A program made the position numbers and the translations under genes. Of a DNA stretch of 18,346 nucleotides, positions 6,234 to 13,327 are shown piece after piece. The stretch is from Geobacter sp. UBA5608 (lineage in GTDB: Bacteria > Desulfobacterota > Desulfuromonadia > Geobacterales > Pseudopelobacteraceae): NCBI GenBank assembly GCA_002424705.1, contig DIKW01000079.1:272-18617 (forward strand), given 5' to 3'. Below the pieces are notes generated by a model that did not search any database, was not told the DNA's origin, and saw only the letters and a list, made by a program, of their open reading frames with translations. How positions within the stretch are numbered: position 1 is the stretch's first letter; each line of letters begins with the position of its first letter.

Positions 6234-7154
6234 ATGCACCCCTTTCACTCCATCACCGATGTCGAACGGGAAACCGGCATAGCACGTGACACCCTACGCG
6301 TATGGGAACGGCGCTACGGCTTCCCGACCCCACAACGCAACCAGCGCGGCGAGCGGGAGTACGGCCAGGATCAGGTGGAACGGCTGCGGCTGATCAAACA
6401 GCTGCTGGACAGTGGCCAGCGCCCCGGCAAACTCCTGCCACTCAACCTGCCGCGCCTGCACCAACTGGCACAGCAGTCCCACCCTCAACAGTCATTAGAC
6501 GTTGATGCTGAGCAGCTGTTGAACCTGCTGGGCACCAAGGACAGCTGCGCAGTGCGGCACAGACTAGAACAACTGCTGCACCAGCATGGGCTACGCCTTT
6601 TCCTGACTGAGTTGGTGGCCCCACTGAATCATGCTGTCGGTGAGGCCTGGTTTCACGGCAGGCTGGGGGTACTGGAAGAGCATCGCTATGTTGAAGAACT
6701 ACGCTCGCTGCTGACCGTTGCCATGCAATCACTGCCCTCACCACGAAGCGGCCTGCGGGCAGTGCTGACGACCCTGCCCGGCGAGCAGCACGGTGTCGGC
6801 CTGCTCATGGCGTCCTGTATGCTGGCATTGGAGGGGGTGGAAGTGCTTCAACTGGGTGTACAGACGCCGCTGGAAGAGATCAGCCGGGGCGCTGTCGAAA
6901 ACCGCTGCCGGCTGGTGGGCATCTCCTGCAGCAGCTTCCCGCAACGACGCACTACCACCTCCCAGCTGGTCCGGCTGCGGACAATGCTGCCCAAGGAAAT
7001 CGACTTGTGGGCCGGCGGCAGCGGAGTAACGGGGCTACCGGCAATGCCCTGCGGTATCAGGCTGTTCAGCGACCTGCAGCAGATACCGGCTGCAGTGGCC
7101 ATCCTCCGCAGTCAGACAACGGCAGAGAAGCCAACTGCTGGTGCCGTCGACTGA
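6234..7154 (+). CDS. MerR-family regulator with B12-binding domain, CarH/LitR-like (possible photoreceptor)
   Basis: A 306-residue transcription factor. Residues about 5-70 are a MerR winged helix (ITDVERETGIARDTLRVWER, then RYGFPTPQRN). Residues about 90-165 form the four-helix cap and about 175-290 the Rossmann-type cobalamin domain. The signatures of adenosylcobalamin photoreceptors are present: W139 followed after nine residues by E149-H150 (the Wx9EH motif) and E184-Q-H186-G-V-G189 (ExHxxG, where His is the lower cobalt ligand). The GG of the third B12 motif appears in LWAGGSG (about 258-264). In Thermus CarH, light breaks the Co-C bond and releases the tetramer from DNA. Here the same chemistry is inferred, not shown. 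The start at 6234 has AGGA 4 bases upstream. The gene is divergent from the phasin-ubiB operon and precedes the SPFH gene by about 100 bases. Confidence 0.88.
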   Translation: MHPFHSITDVERETGIARDTLRVWERRYGFPTPQRNQRGEREYGQDQVERLRLIKQLLDSGQRPGKLLPLNLPRLHQLAQQSHPQQSLDVDAEQLLNLLGTKDSCAVRHRLEQLLHQHGLRLFLTELVAPLNHAVGEAWFHGRLGVLEEHRYVEELRSLLTVAMQSLPSPRSGLRAVLTTLPGEQHGVGLLMASCMLALEGVEVLQLGVQTPLEEISRGAVENRCRLVGISCSSFPQRRTTTSQLVRLRTMLPKEIDLWAGGSGVTGLPAMPCGIRLFSDLQQIPAAVAILRSQTTAEKPTAGAVD

Positions 7155-7189
7155 CAGCTTCGGACATACGTCAGCGCACGACCTGAGAC

Positions 7190-7217
7190 TTGCAATGTAT
7201 AAAAAAACGTCTACACT
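7190..7217 (+). promoter_or_regulatory. Weak candidate promoter before the SPFH gene
   Basis: TTGCAA (7190-7195) and TACACT (7212-7217) with a 16-base spacer, two mismatches in each box. It falls in the roughly 100-base gap between the regulator stop and the SPFH start. It may simply be chance; the gene could instead be read through from the regulator. Confidence 0.25.
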
Positions 7218-7258
7218 CAGCCCTTGTGCAGCACGACAATGTACGGGGAGGGCCGCCG

Positions 7259-8383
7259 ATGGCTTTGTGGGACAAACTTGTAAGCGAACTGATCGATATC
7301 ATCCAATGGCTGGACGACAGCAACGACACCCTGCTGTACCGCTTCCCCCGCTATAACAACGAAATCAAGTACAACGCCAAGCTGATAGTGCGCGAAGGCC
7401 AGATGGCCGTCTTCATCAACGAGGGCCAGATCGCCGACGTCTTTGGACCCGGCACCTACACGCTGACCACCCGCAACCTCCCGGTGTTGGCAACACTCAA
7501 AGGCTGGAAATACGGCTTTGAATCCCCCTTCAAGGCCGAAGTTTATTTCTGCTCAACCCGCCAGTTCACCAATCTGAAATGGGGCACCCCCGGCCCCTGC
7601 ACCATGCGGGACCCAGAGTTCGGTGCCGTACGGGTCACCGCTTTCGGTATCTATGCCCTGAAGATCAAGGATCCGTCGCTCTTTATCCGGGAGATCGCCG
7701 GGACCGACGGCAACTTCAGCACTGAGGAGATTCAGGAGAACCTGAAGGGCAAGATCGGCACACGGATCAAAGAGGTAATGCCGGAACTGCAGATTCCGGT
7801 GGTCGATCTTGAAAGCAAGGTCGTAACACTGGGCGAGATACTGAAGGAACGGATCGCCCCGGCCTTTGAGGGCTTTGGTATCGCCCTGACCGAGGTACAG
7901 GTGCAGGATGTGGGCCTGCCTGAGGAGGTGGAGCAAGCCATTGACAAGGCTGGTGCCATGCGGGCTATCGGCAATATGCAGACCTTTACCCAGTATGAGA
8001 CCGCCAGTGCCATCAAGGATGCCGCCAACAATCCGGGAGGACTGGCCGCAGCCGGCGCCGGTGTGGGGATCGGCCTCGGCATGGGCGGTCAGATGGCTGG
8101 AGCCATGGGCGGCATGCTCAACGGCCAGACCCAGCACCAGACCGTTCAGGCAGGCGTGGCACCGCCGCCGCTACCATCCCAACTGCACCTGTTTGTAGCA
8201 TTAAACGGTCAGCAGGCCGGTCCCTTTGACCTGCACAGACTGCAACAGCTGATCCAATCGGGGCAGGTAACCCGCGAGACCTTGGTCTGGCAACAGGGCA
8301 TGGCTGCTTGGGCCGCCGCCGGCAGCCTGGCTGAATTGGCTCCGTTGTTTGACAGCGCGCCGCCGCCGTTGACAACAACCTGA
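7259..8383 (+). CDS. SPFH/band-7 protein (YdjI-type) with C-terminal GYF_2 domain
   Basis: A 374-residue protein. Residues about 20-245 are an SPFH domain of the virion-core/YdjI type (KLIVREGQMAVFINEGQIAD, GTYTLTTRNLPVLATLKGWK, then FGAVRVTAFGIYALKIKDPS). About 255-290 is a Gly/Ala/Met-rich hydrophobic stretch. About 308-364 is a GYF_2 (DUF4339) domain with the hallmark GPFDLHRLQQLIQSGQ and TLVWQQGMAAW. Bacillus YdjI has the same front but ends in a zinc ribbon, so the tail is swapped here. SPFH proteins organise membrane microdomains; YdjI recruits the stress protein PspA. GYF_2 domains usually bind proline-rich peptides or partner membrane proteins. The start at 7259 is set by GGGGAGG 7 bases before; the longer frame begins inside the promoter-like region. 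The gene is convergent with the methyltransferase gene 41 bases away. Confidence 0.88.
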   Translation: MALWDKLVSELIDIIQWLDDSNDTLLYRFPRYNNEIKYNAKLIVREGQMAVFINEGQIADVFGPGTYTLTTRNLPVLATLKGWKYGFESPFKAEVYFCSTRQFTNLKWGTPGPCTMRDPEFGAVRVTAFGIYALKIKDPSLFIREIAGTDGNFSTEEIQENLKGKIGTRIKEVMPELQIPVVDLESKVVTLGEILKERIAPAFEGFGIALTEVQVQDVGLPEEVEQAIDKAGAMRAIGNMQTFTQYETASAIKDAANNPGGLAAAGAGVGIGLGMGGQMAGAMGGMLNGQTQHQTVQAGVAPPPLPSQLHLFVALNGQQAGPFDLHRLQQLIQSGQVTRETLVWQQGMAAWAAAGSLAELAPLFDSAPPPLTTT

Positions 8384-8424
8384 TCGTCCAGGGCGCCAAT
8401 GTCGCACTACCCAACGTTTGATGG

Positions 8425-9021
8425 TTACGTTCTGCTCAGGAGATAGGTGACGAAGTCCTCGCCGATGCGGCTGTCACTTATCCGGCAGCCAAGGGCGGTG
8501 TAACGCTGGACAATATCGAACTTGTCCTGCAGCGGTATGCCGGACAGGAGCAGATATCCACCGCTGCGGGTCATGGCCACCAACTGGTCGGCCAATGGCA
8601 ACAGGATATCAATGTAAATGTTGGCCAGCACCAGATCAAAACAGTGGTCCGCCACGGCCGATAGCTCTCCACACACCGATTGCACCTGGTCTCCCAGGCC
8701 GTTCAGTCCGGCATTTTCAGCGCAAGAACGGGCTGCCGCCTGATCCAGATCCACCGCCATCACTGTAGCTGCCCCCAAACTGGCGGCAGCAATCGCCAGG
8801 ATGCCGGTGCCGCTGCCCAGATCAAGCACGCGGCAGCCCTGTAGGCCAGGTATGCTCGGCAGCAGCTCAAGGCAGGAGGCGGTGGTTTCATGGTCACCCG
8901 AACCGAAAGCCCCTTGCCGTCCCAGCAAGATCGGGATGCCACAGGATTGCGGGGCTGGTTCACCGGCTGGAATGATGGTAAACAGACCGACACTGAACGG
9001 TTTAAAGATACGCCCTGACAT
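8425..9021 (-). CDS. Short PrmA-like class I SAM-dependent methyltransferase
   Basis: A 198-residue enzyme resembling the catalytic domain of ribosomal protein L11 methyltransferase (PrmA). Visible motifs: FGSGDHETTASCLELL (about 39-54), the PrmA signature; SAM motif I VLDLGSGTGILAIAAASLGA (65-84); the acidic motif VMAVDLD; and LANI in place of the NPPY-type loop. PrmA is normally about 290-300 residues with an N-terminal L11-recognition domain, which is missing here, so the substrate is probably not L11 or recognition differs. The ATG at 9021 has AGGGTG 7 bases before it. The gene is divergent from the M24 peptidase. No clean promoter is visible: TTGACC at 9058-9053 lacks a good -10. Confidence 0.8.
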   Translation of the reverse strand: MSGRIFKPFSVGLFTIIPAGEPAPQSCGIPILLGRQGAFGSGDHETTASCLELLPSIPGLQGCRVLDLGSGTGILAIAAASLGAATVMAVDLDQAAARSCAENAGLNGLGDQVQSVCGELSAVADHCFDLVLANIYIDILLPLADQLVAMTRSGGYLLLSGIPLQDKFDIVQRYTALGCRISDSRIGEDFVTYLLSRT

Positions 9022-9122
9022 GGACCGGCACCCTAGCCGGTTCCGGCTGCGAGGTCAAGCTTCTGATCTCCTGCCACCAGTCAGGACACAGCATTTTTTC
9101 ACTGAAAGGACCACTGCCCGCC

Positions 9123-10313
9123 ATGCGTCTGACCCCCGCTGTTGAACTGGAGTACCGCTGCAAACGCCTGCAGGAGCTGATGAACGAAAACGGCCTGGAT
9201 GCCGCAATTATCACCCAAAACGCCGACCTGTTCTATTTTACCGGCACCGTACAGAACGGCTGCCTCTATCTACCGGCCCAGGGCCAGCCGCTCTACCTGG
9301 TGCGCCGTGATGCGGCCCGGGCGCGGATGGAATCAGGACTGAAAGAGGTGCTAGCCTTCAGCACCCCCAAAGATATCCCCGGCCTGGTGGCCGGCTTTGG
9401 CTACCCTGAGCCGAAACGGATCGGCATGGAGTTCGATGTGCTGCCGGTGGGACTGTTTGAACGCTACCGCAAGGTCTGGCCAACGGCCGACTTTTCCGAT
9501 GTCACACCGCTGATCCGCCAGGTGCGGATGATCAAGAGCCACTACGAGATTCATCTGATGCAAGACGCCGCTGACCAGGTCGACAAGGTCTACCAACGGG
9601 CCAAAGAGGTGATCAGGGCCGGCATGACCGATCTGGAGCTGGCAGCTGAGCTGGAGTATGTCGCCCGCAAGCATGGTCATCTGGGTCTGATCCGGATGCG
9701 GGTCTACAATGGCGAGATGTTTTTTGGACACACCTTTTCTGGCTGCGACAGCGCAGTACCGGCCTACACCGACACACCCTTCGGCGGTCTGGGTCCCTCC
9801 CCCTGCTTTGGACAGGGGGCCAGCTATAAACCAATTGCTCCCAACGAGCCGATCATCATCGACTTTGCCGGCAATATGGATGGCTACCTGGTGGACCAGA
9901 CCCGGGTCTTTACCATCGGCGGCCTGTCGGACCGCCTGCGCAAGGGGTTTGACGACATGCTCAAGGTGCAGGAGCTGATGAAACAGCTGGCAGTCGAGGG
10001 AATCGCCTGGGGTGAGCTCTACGAGCGTTGCCATATCCTGGCCTGCGAGCTGGGTTACGCCGATAGCTTCATGGGCGCCAAAGGCTCCCAGGTTTCCTTC
10101 ATCGGCCATGGCCTGGGGGTGGAAATCGACGAATACCCGTTCATTGCACGGGGTTTTATGGAGCAAACCCTGCAGATCGGCATGGCCTGGGCCTTTGAGC
10201 CAAAGGTGGTCTTCCCCGGCGAAGGTGCAGTCGGCATAGAAAACACCTTCTACCTGAGCAACGAAGGACTCAAGCAACTGACCCGTTCCGACGACGCCCT
10301 GGTCATTTTATAA
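9123..10313 (+). CDS. M24-family metallopeptidase (Xaa-Pro aminopeptidase/prolidase-like)
   Basis: A 396-residue cytosolic peptidase of the pita-bread (M24) fold, expected to cleave after the first residue when proline is second. Residues 1-135 are the creatinase-type N-domain and about 145-380 the catalytic domain. All five metal ligands can be read: D247 (IIIDFAGN), D258 (GYLVDQTRVF), H329 (IGHGLGVEIDEYP), E359 (AFEPKVVF) and E373 (GIENTFYL). An intact site argues for a real hydrolase rather than a creatinase-like relic. The start at 9123 has AAAGGA upstream at a long spacing (12 bases). An alternative in the family would be a dipeptidase (PepQ). The gene is divergent from the methyltransferase and is followed by the citrate synthase gene with its own promoter. 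Confidence 0.9.
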   Translation: MRLTPAVELEYRCKRLQELMNENGLDAAIITQNADLFYFTGTVQNGCLYLPAQGQPLYLVRRDAARARMESGLKEVLAFSTPKDIPGLVAGFGYPEPKRIGMEFDVLPVGLFERYRKVWPTADFSDVTPLIRQVRMIKSHYEIHLMQDAADQVDKVYQRAKEVIRAGMTDLELAAELEYVARKHGHLGLIRMRVYNGEMFFGHTFSGCDSAVPAYTDTPFGGLGPSPCFGQGASYKPIAPNEPIIIDFAGNMDGYLVDQTRVFTIGGLSDRLRKGFDDMLKVQELMKQLAVEGIAWGELYERCHILACELGYADSFMGAKGSQVSFIGHGLGVEIDEYPFIARGFMEQTLQIGMAWAFEPKVVFPGEGAVGIENTFYLSNEGLKQLTRSDDALVIL

Positions 10314-10339
10314 TCACGTTTGAGTGTTAAAAAAATCTG

Positions 10340-10368
10340 TTGTAATTGGCACGTAGCGGTGCTATAAG
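10340..10368 (+). promoter_or_regulatory. Promoter of the citrate synthase gene (extended -10)
   Basis: TTGTAA (10340-10345), a 17-base spacer, then TATAAG (10363-10368) preceded by TGC, giving an extended -10. Transcription would start near 10375, leaving a leader of about 90 bases before the ATG at 10465. This is the best promoter match in the window by eye. Confidence 0.55.
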
Positions 10369-10377
10369 GGGCCACAA

Positions 10378-10399
10378 TTTTGTATACAGTATTTCAAAA
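10378..10399. promoter_or_regulatory. Near-palindromic operator-like dyad at the citrate synthase transcription start
   Basis: TTTTG..ATAC-A-GTAT..CAAAA: outer arms TTTTG (10378-10382) and CAAAA (10395-10399) with inner ATAC/GTAT around one base; the spacing is off by one between the arms. It lies just after the predicted start of transcription, a typical repressor position. Geobacter citrate synthase is known to be repressed by HgtR, but I cannot assign this site to it. Confidence 0.3.
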
Positions 10400-10415
10400 C
10401 CGTTTGCGTAATCCC

Positions 10416-10440
10416 AGTGCAGATGATGCAAAAATGCACT
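10416..10440 (+). other. Short hairpin in the citrate synthase leader
   Basis: AGTGCA (10416-10421) and TGCACT (10435-10440) are perfect inverted repeats with a 13-base loop in the untranslated leader. The hairpin ends about 12 bases before the AAAGGAG ribosome binding site. Whether it affects translation or stability is unknown. Confidence 0.3.
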
Positions 10441-10464
10441 ACTCATCCTGAAAGGAGAAGAAGC

Positions 10465-11787
10465 ATGGCTCTGAAGGAAACTCTCAAGCAGAAGATTGAA
10501 GAGCACCGTCCCCGCACCACCCGCCTGGTCAAGGAATTCGGCAAGGTCAAGATTGACGAGGTTACCATCGATCAGTGCATCGGTGGCGCCCGCGACATCC
10601 GTTGCCTGGTGACCGACATCTCCTACCTGGACCCCCAAGAAGGTATCCGCTTCCGCGGCAAGAACATCCCCGAGACCTTTGAGGCGCTGCCCAAGGCTCC
10701 GGGCTCCAACTACCCGACCGTCGAGTCGTTCTGGTACTTCCTGCTGACCGGTGAAGTTCCGACTGCCGCACAGGTGTCCGAGGTTGAGGCGGAGTTCAAG
10801 ACCCGCCAGGTGGTTCCCCAGTACGTGTTTGACGCCGTCCGCGCCCTGCCCCGCGACAGCCACCCGATGGTGATGCTGTCCGTTGGCCTGATGTCGATGC
10901 AAAAGGACTCCAAGTTTGCCGGCTTCTACAACTCCGGCAAGTTCAACAAGATGACCGCCTGGGAATATGTGTACGAAGACGCCAGCGACATCGTTGCCCG
11001 TCTGCCTATTCTGGCTGCCTTCATCTACAACCTGAAGTACCGCAATGACCAACAGATCGCCATCGATCCCAAGCTGGACATGGGCGCCAACTTCGCCCAC
11101 ATGATCGGCCAGAAGGAAGAGTACAAGGACGTTGCCCGTATGTACTTCATCCTGCACTCCGACCACGAGTCCGGCAACGTGTCGGCCCACACCACTCACC
11201 TGGTGCACTCCGCTCTGTCCGATCCGTACTATGCCTACGCTGCTGGCCTGAACGGTCTGGCTGGCCCGCTGCACGGCCTGGCCAACCAGGAAGTGCTGGA
11301 CTGGACCCTCAAGTTCCAGGAGAAGTACTGCAAGGACGTCGAGCCCACCAAGGAACTGATCACCAAGGCGCTGTGGGACACCCTCAACGCCGGCCAGGTC
11401 ATCCCCGGTTACGGCCACGCCGTGCTGCGCAAGACCGACCCCCGCTACATGGCTCAGCGTGAGTTCTGCCTGAACACCGCCGGCTTGAAGGACGACAAGC
11501 TGTTCAAGCTGGTCTCCATGATCTTCGAAACCGCACCGGGCGTTCTGACCGAGCACGGCAAGACCAAGAACCCCTGGCCGAACGTCGACGCACAGTCCGG
11601 CGTTATCCAGATGTACTACGGCCTGACCCAGTTCGACTTCTACACCGTGCTGTTCGGTGTAGGCCGCGCCCTGGGCTGCATGGCAAACATCACCTGGGAC
11701 CGCGGTCTGGGCTACGCCATCGAGCGTCCCAAGTCGGTTACCACCGCTATGCTGGAGAAGTGGGCCGAGGCTGGCGGCCGCAACTAA
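10465..11787 (+). CDS. gltA: Citrate synthase, mitochondrial (eukaryotic-like) type
   Basis: Condenses acetyl-CoA and oxaloacetate to citrate, the entry step of the TCA cycle that Geobacter uses to oxidise acetate. The 440 residues follow the mitochondrial enzyme rather than the short hexameric bacterial type. The catalytic triad is readable: H270 (GPLHGLANQEVL), H318 (GYGHAVLRKTDPRY) and D375 (NVDAQSGVIQ). The substrate loop HSDHESGNVSAHTTHLVHSA (231-250) and ERPKSV near the end are also conserved. Citrate synthases of this eukaryote-like class were described in Geobacteraceae. The true start is ATG 10465, with AAAGGAG 7 bases before it; a longer frame from GTG 10417 lies in the leader hairpin and is rejected. 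The gene has its own extended -10 promoter and a strong terminator, so it appears monocistronic. Confidence 0.97.
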   Translation: MALKETLKQKIEEHRPRTTRLVKEFGKVKIDEVTIDQCIGGARDIRCLVTDISYLDPQEGIRFRGKNIPETFEALPKAPGSNYPTVESFWYFLLTGEVPTAAQVSEVEAEFKTRQVVPQYVFDAVRALPRDSHPMVMLSVGLMSMQKDSKFAGFYNSGKFNKMTAWEYVYEDASDIVARLPILAAFIYNLKYRNDQQIAIDPKLDMGANFAHMIGQKEEYKDVARMYFILHSDHESGNVSAHTTHLVHSALSDPYYAYAAGLNGLAGPLHGLANQEVLDWTLKFQEKYCKDVEPTKELITKALWDTLNAGQVIPGYGHAVLRKTDPRYMAQREFCLNTAGLKDDKLFKLVSMIFETAPGVLTEHGKTKNPWPNVDAQSGVIQMYYGLTQFDFYTVLFGVGRALGCMANITWDRGLGYAIERPKSVTTAMLEKWAEAGGRN

Positions 11788-11814
11788 GCACCGCCTGCTG
11801 CACACGAATCACCT

Positions 11815-11845
11815 GGGGGGATGCGCAATCGCATCCCCCTTTTTT
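11815..11845 (+). terminator. Rho-independent terminator of citrate synthase
   Basis: GGGGGATGCG (11816-11825), loop CAAT, CGCATCCCCC (11830-11839), followed by six T residues. A 10-base-pair GC-rich stem plus a U-tract is a textbook intrinsic terminator, 27 bases after the gltA stop. Confidence 0.92.
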
Positions 11846-11873
11846 CGCTTGCCTCAGATCGATGTCCCACAAG

Positions 11874-11914
11874 CGCCATCGGGGGCAGCCGTTGTCCGGC
11901 TGCCCCCGATGGCG
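11874..11914. repeat. Perfect 18-bp inverted repeat (strong hairpin) between convergent genes
   Basis: The left arm at 11874-11891 (core ATCGGGGGCAGCCG) pairs perfectly with 11897-11914 around a 5-base loop. Neither side has a run of T, so it is not a classical intrinsic terminator. It stands 30 bases past the citrate synthase terminator and 30 bases from the end of the ntrX-like gene. It may stop or protect the ntrX-side transcript, or be a dispersed palindromic repeat. Confidence 0.7.
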
Positions 11915-11943
11915 TCACACACTTCTTTCTTAGCCAATCAGCT

Positions 11944-13311
11944 TCAGATGTGCTCTGCAGGGTTCAGGCCATACTGCAGCAGCTTGCGCTGCAGCCGGGC
12001 CCGCTCCAAGTCAATGGCTCGGGCGGTTGCATCAATATCCCAACTATGTTGTGCAAGTTGCTCCTGCAGGAATTGACGTTCAAACTGTTCCCGTGCTTCG
12101 CGAAAGCTGCCAAGCCCCTCTGAAAAATCACTCTCAGAGGCCGCCTCATCGACGTTGAGCAGCAGCGGGATATCCTCTGCCGTAATCACCGCCTGATTGG
12201 TCATGATTAAGGCCCGTTCAACGGTGTTTTTCAGCTCTCTGGCGTTACCGGGCCAGCCGTACTCTCTGAAAAGGACCAAAGCGCCTTCATCAAACTGCCG
12301 TTTGCCGCCACCTTCGCGGCGGTGAAACTGGACAACAAAATGCCGCACCAGGTGCTGGATATCGTCACACCTCTCCCGCAGCGGAGGCACCACCAACGGG
12401 ACCACATTCAGCAGCTGAAACAGATCGTTGTTAAACAGACCGCGCTCCACAAGCTCAACCAGCTGGGCCGAGGTAGCGGCGATTACCCGGGCGTTGGCAC
12501 GAACCGTGCGGTTGCCGCCGGGACGCTCGAACTGATGTTCACGCAAGATATGCAGCAGGATGCCCTGTAGTTTGTGGGGCATCTCGTGGACCTCATCCAA
12601 AAAGATGGTACCGCCGTCGGCAAGATCGAACTTACCGTTTCGATGGCTGCTGGCATCAGGACCCTCCCCCTTTTCGTAGCCGAACAGCTCGCCCTCCAGT
12701 AACTCACCAGGGATGGCCGAGCAGTTGACCACGATGAACGGCTTTGTACTACGGGGACTGTGGTGATGGATGGAACGGGCCACCACCTCCTTGCCAACAC
12801 CAGCCTCTCCGCAGATCAAAACCTGGGTGGTGGTTGGCGCAACACGTTGGACCTGTTCACGTAACAGCTGAACAGCAGCCGATGAGCCGACCAACTCGTG
12901 ATCTTGGTGGGACGACAGACGCAATGCCTCATTTTCTCTGCGCAGCTCTCGGTAAGTTAAGGCATTGGCAATGGTGATCAGCACCTTATCCAGTGAAAAC
13001 GGCTTTTCAACAAAGTCATAGGCCCCTAATTTGGTGGCTTTGACAGCAGTTTCAATAGTACCATGACCGGACATCATCACCACGGTCAGGTCAGGGAGCA
13101 AAACCTTAAGACGCTCAAGGGTCTGCAGACCATCAAGGCCAGGCATCCAGATATCAAGCAGAACCAAATCCGGCATTTCCTCACGGGCTAACTCAATTGC
13201 GTCGCTGCCGTTGTCAGCCGTCAGCACCTGGTAGCCTTCATCTTCCAGGATACCAGCCAGAGAGCGCCGGATGTCCTCTTGGTCATCCACAATCAAAATC
13301 AGATCAGACAT
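11944..13311 (-). CDS. NtrX-like response regulator (AAA+ type) lacking the GAFTGA motif
   Basis: A 455-residue response regulator: receiver domain 1-120 with phosphoacceptor D53 (VLLDIWMPG), D9-D10 and K103; AAA+ domain about 140-370; and Fis-type HTH about 405-450 (WDIDATARAI, ERARLQRKLLQYGL), the NtrX-like pattern. Walker A GEAGVGKE (168-175), Walker B TIFLDE (235-240) and sensor II GNAREL (355-360) are intact. The sigma-54 contact loop GAFTGA is replaced by GEGPDA (215-220). The usual FRxDLYYRL segment reads FNNDLFQLL (293-301), so both arginines are gone. It therefore probably does not activate sigma-54 promoters and may regulate by simple binding. The start at 13311 has GGAG 8 bases before; the longer frame would overlap the kinase stop. 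It follows the ntrY-like kinase by 16 bases as its partner. Confidence 0.9.
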   Translation of the reverse strand: MSDLILIVDDQEDIRRSLAGILEDEGYQVLTADNGSDAIELAREEMPDLVLLDIWMPGLDGLQTLERLKVLLPDLTVVMMSGHGTIETAVKATKLGAYDFVEKPFSLDKVLITIANALTYRELRRENEALRLSSHQDHELVGSSAAVQLLREQVQRVAPTTTQVLICGEAGVGKEVVARSIHHHSPRSTKPFIVVNCSAIPGELLEGELFGYEKGEGPDASSHRNGKFDLADGGTIFLDEVHEMPHKLQGILLHILREHQFERPGGNRTVRANARVIAATSAQLVELVERGLFNNDLFQLLNVVPLVVPPLRERCDDIQHLVRHFVVQFHRREGGGKRQFDEGALVLFREYGWPGNARELKNTVERALIMTNQAVITAEDIPLLLNVDEAASESDFSEGLGSFREAREQFERQFLQEQLAQHSWDIDATARAIDLERARLQRKLLQYGLNPAEHI

Positions 13312-13327
13312 GCTTCCCTCTCCTCGG

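Noticed and set aside
9035..9058. Minus-strand promoter TTGACC with palindrome AGCCGG-TT-CCGGCT before the methyltransferase
   Set aside because: The -10 at the right spacing (TAGGGT) is poor and overlaps the ribosome binding site; the palindrome is short and of common GC-rich sequence.
9351..10277. 308-codon minus-strand frame opposite the M24 peptidase
   Set aside because: The peptidase on the other strand has all five metal ligands; this frame is its mirror.
10348..10362. Sigma-54-like TTGGCACG element before citrate synthase
   Set aside because: GG and GC are 11 rather than 10 bases apart, and a better sigma-70 extended -10 promoter occupies the same bases.
10327..11805. 492-codon open frame antisense to citrate synthase
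   Set aside because: Low-complexity Gly/Val/Leu/His/Gln composition typical of antisense frames in GC-rich genes; the opposite strand encodes a complete, well-conserved citrate synthase.
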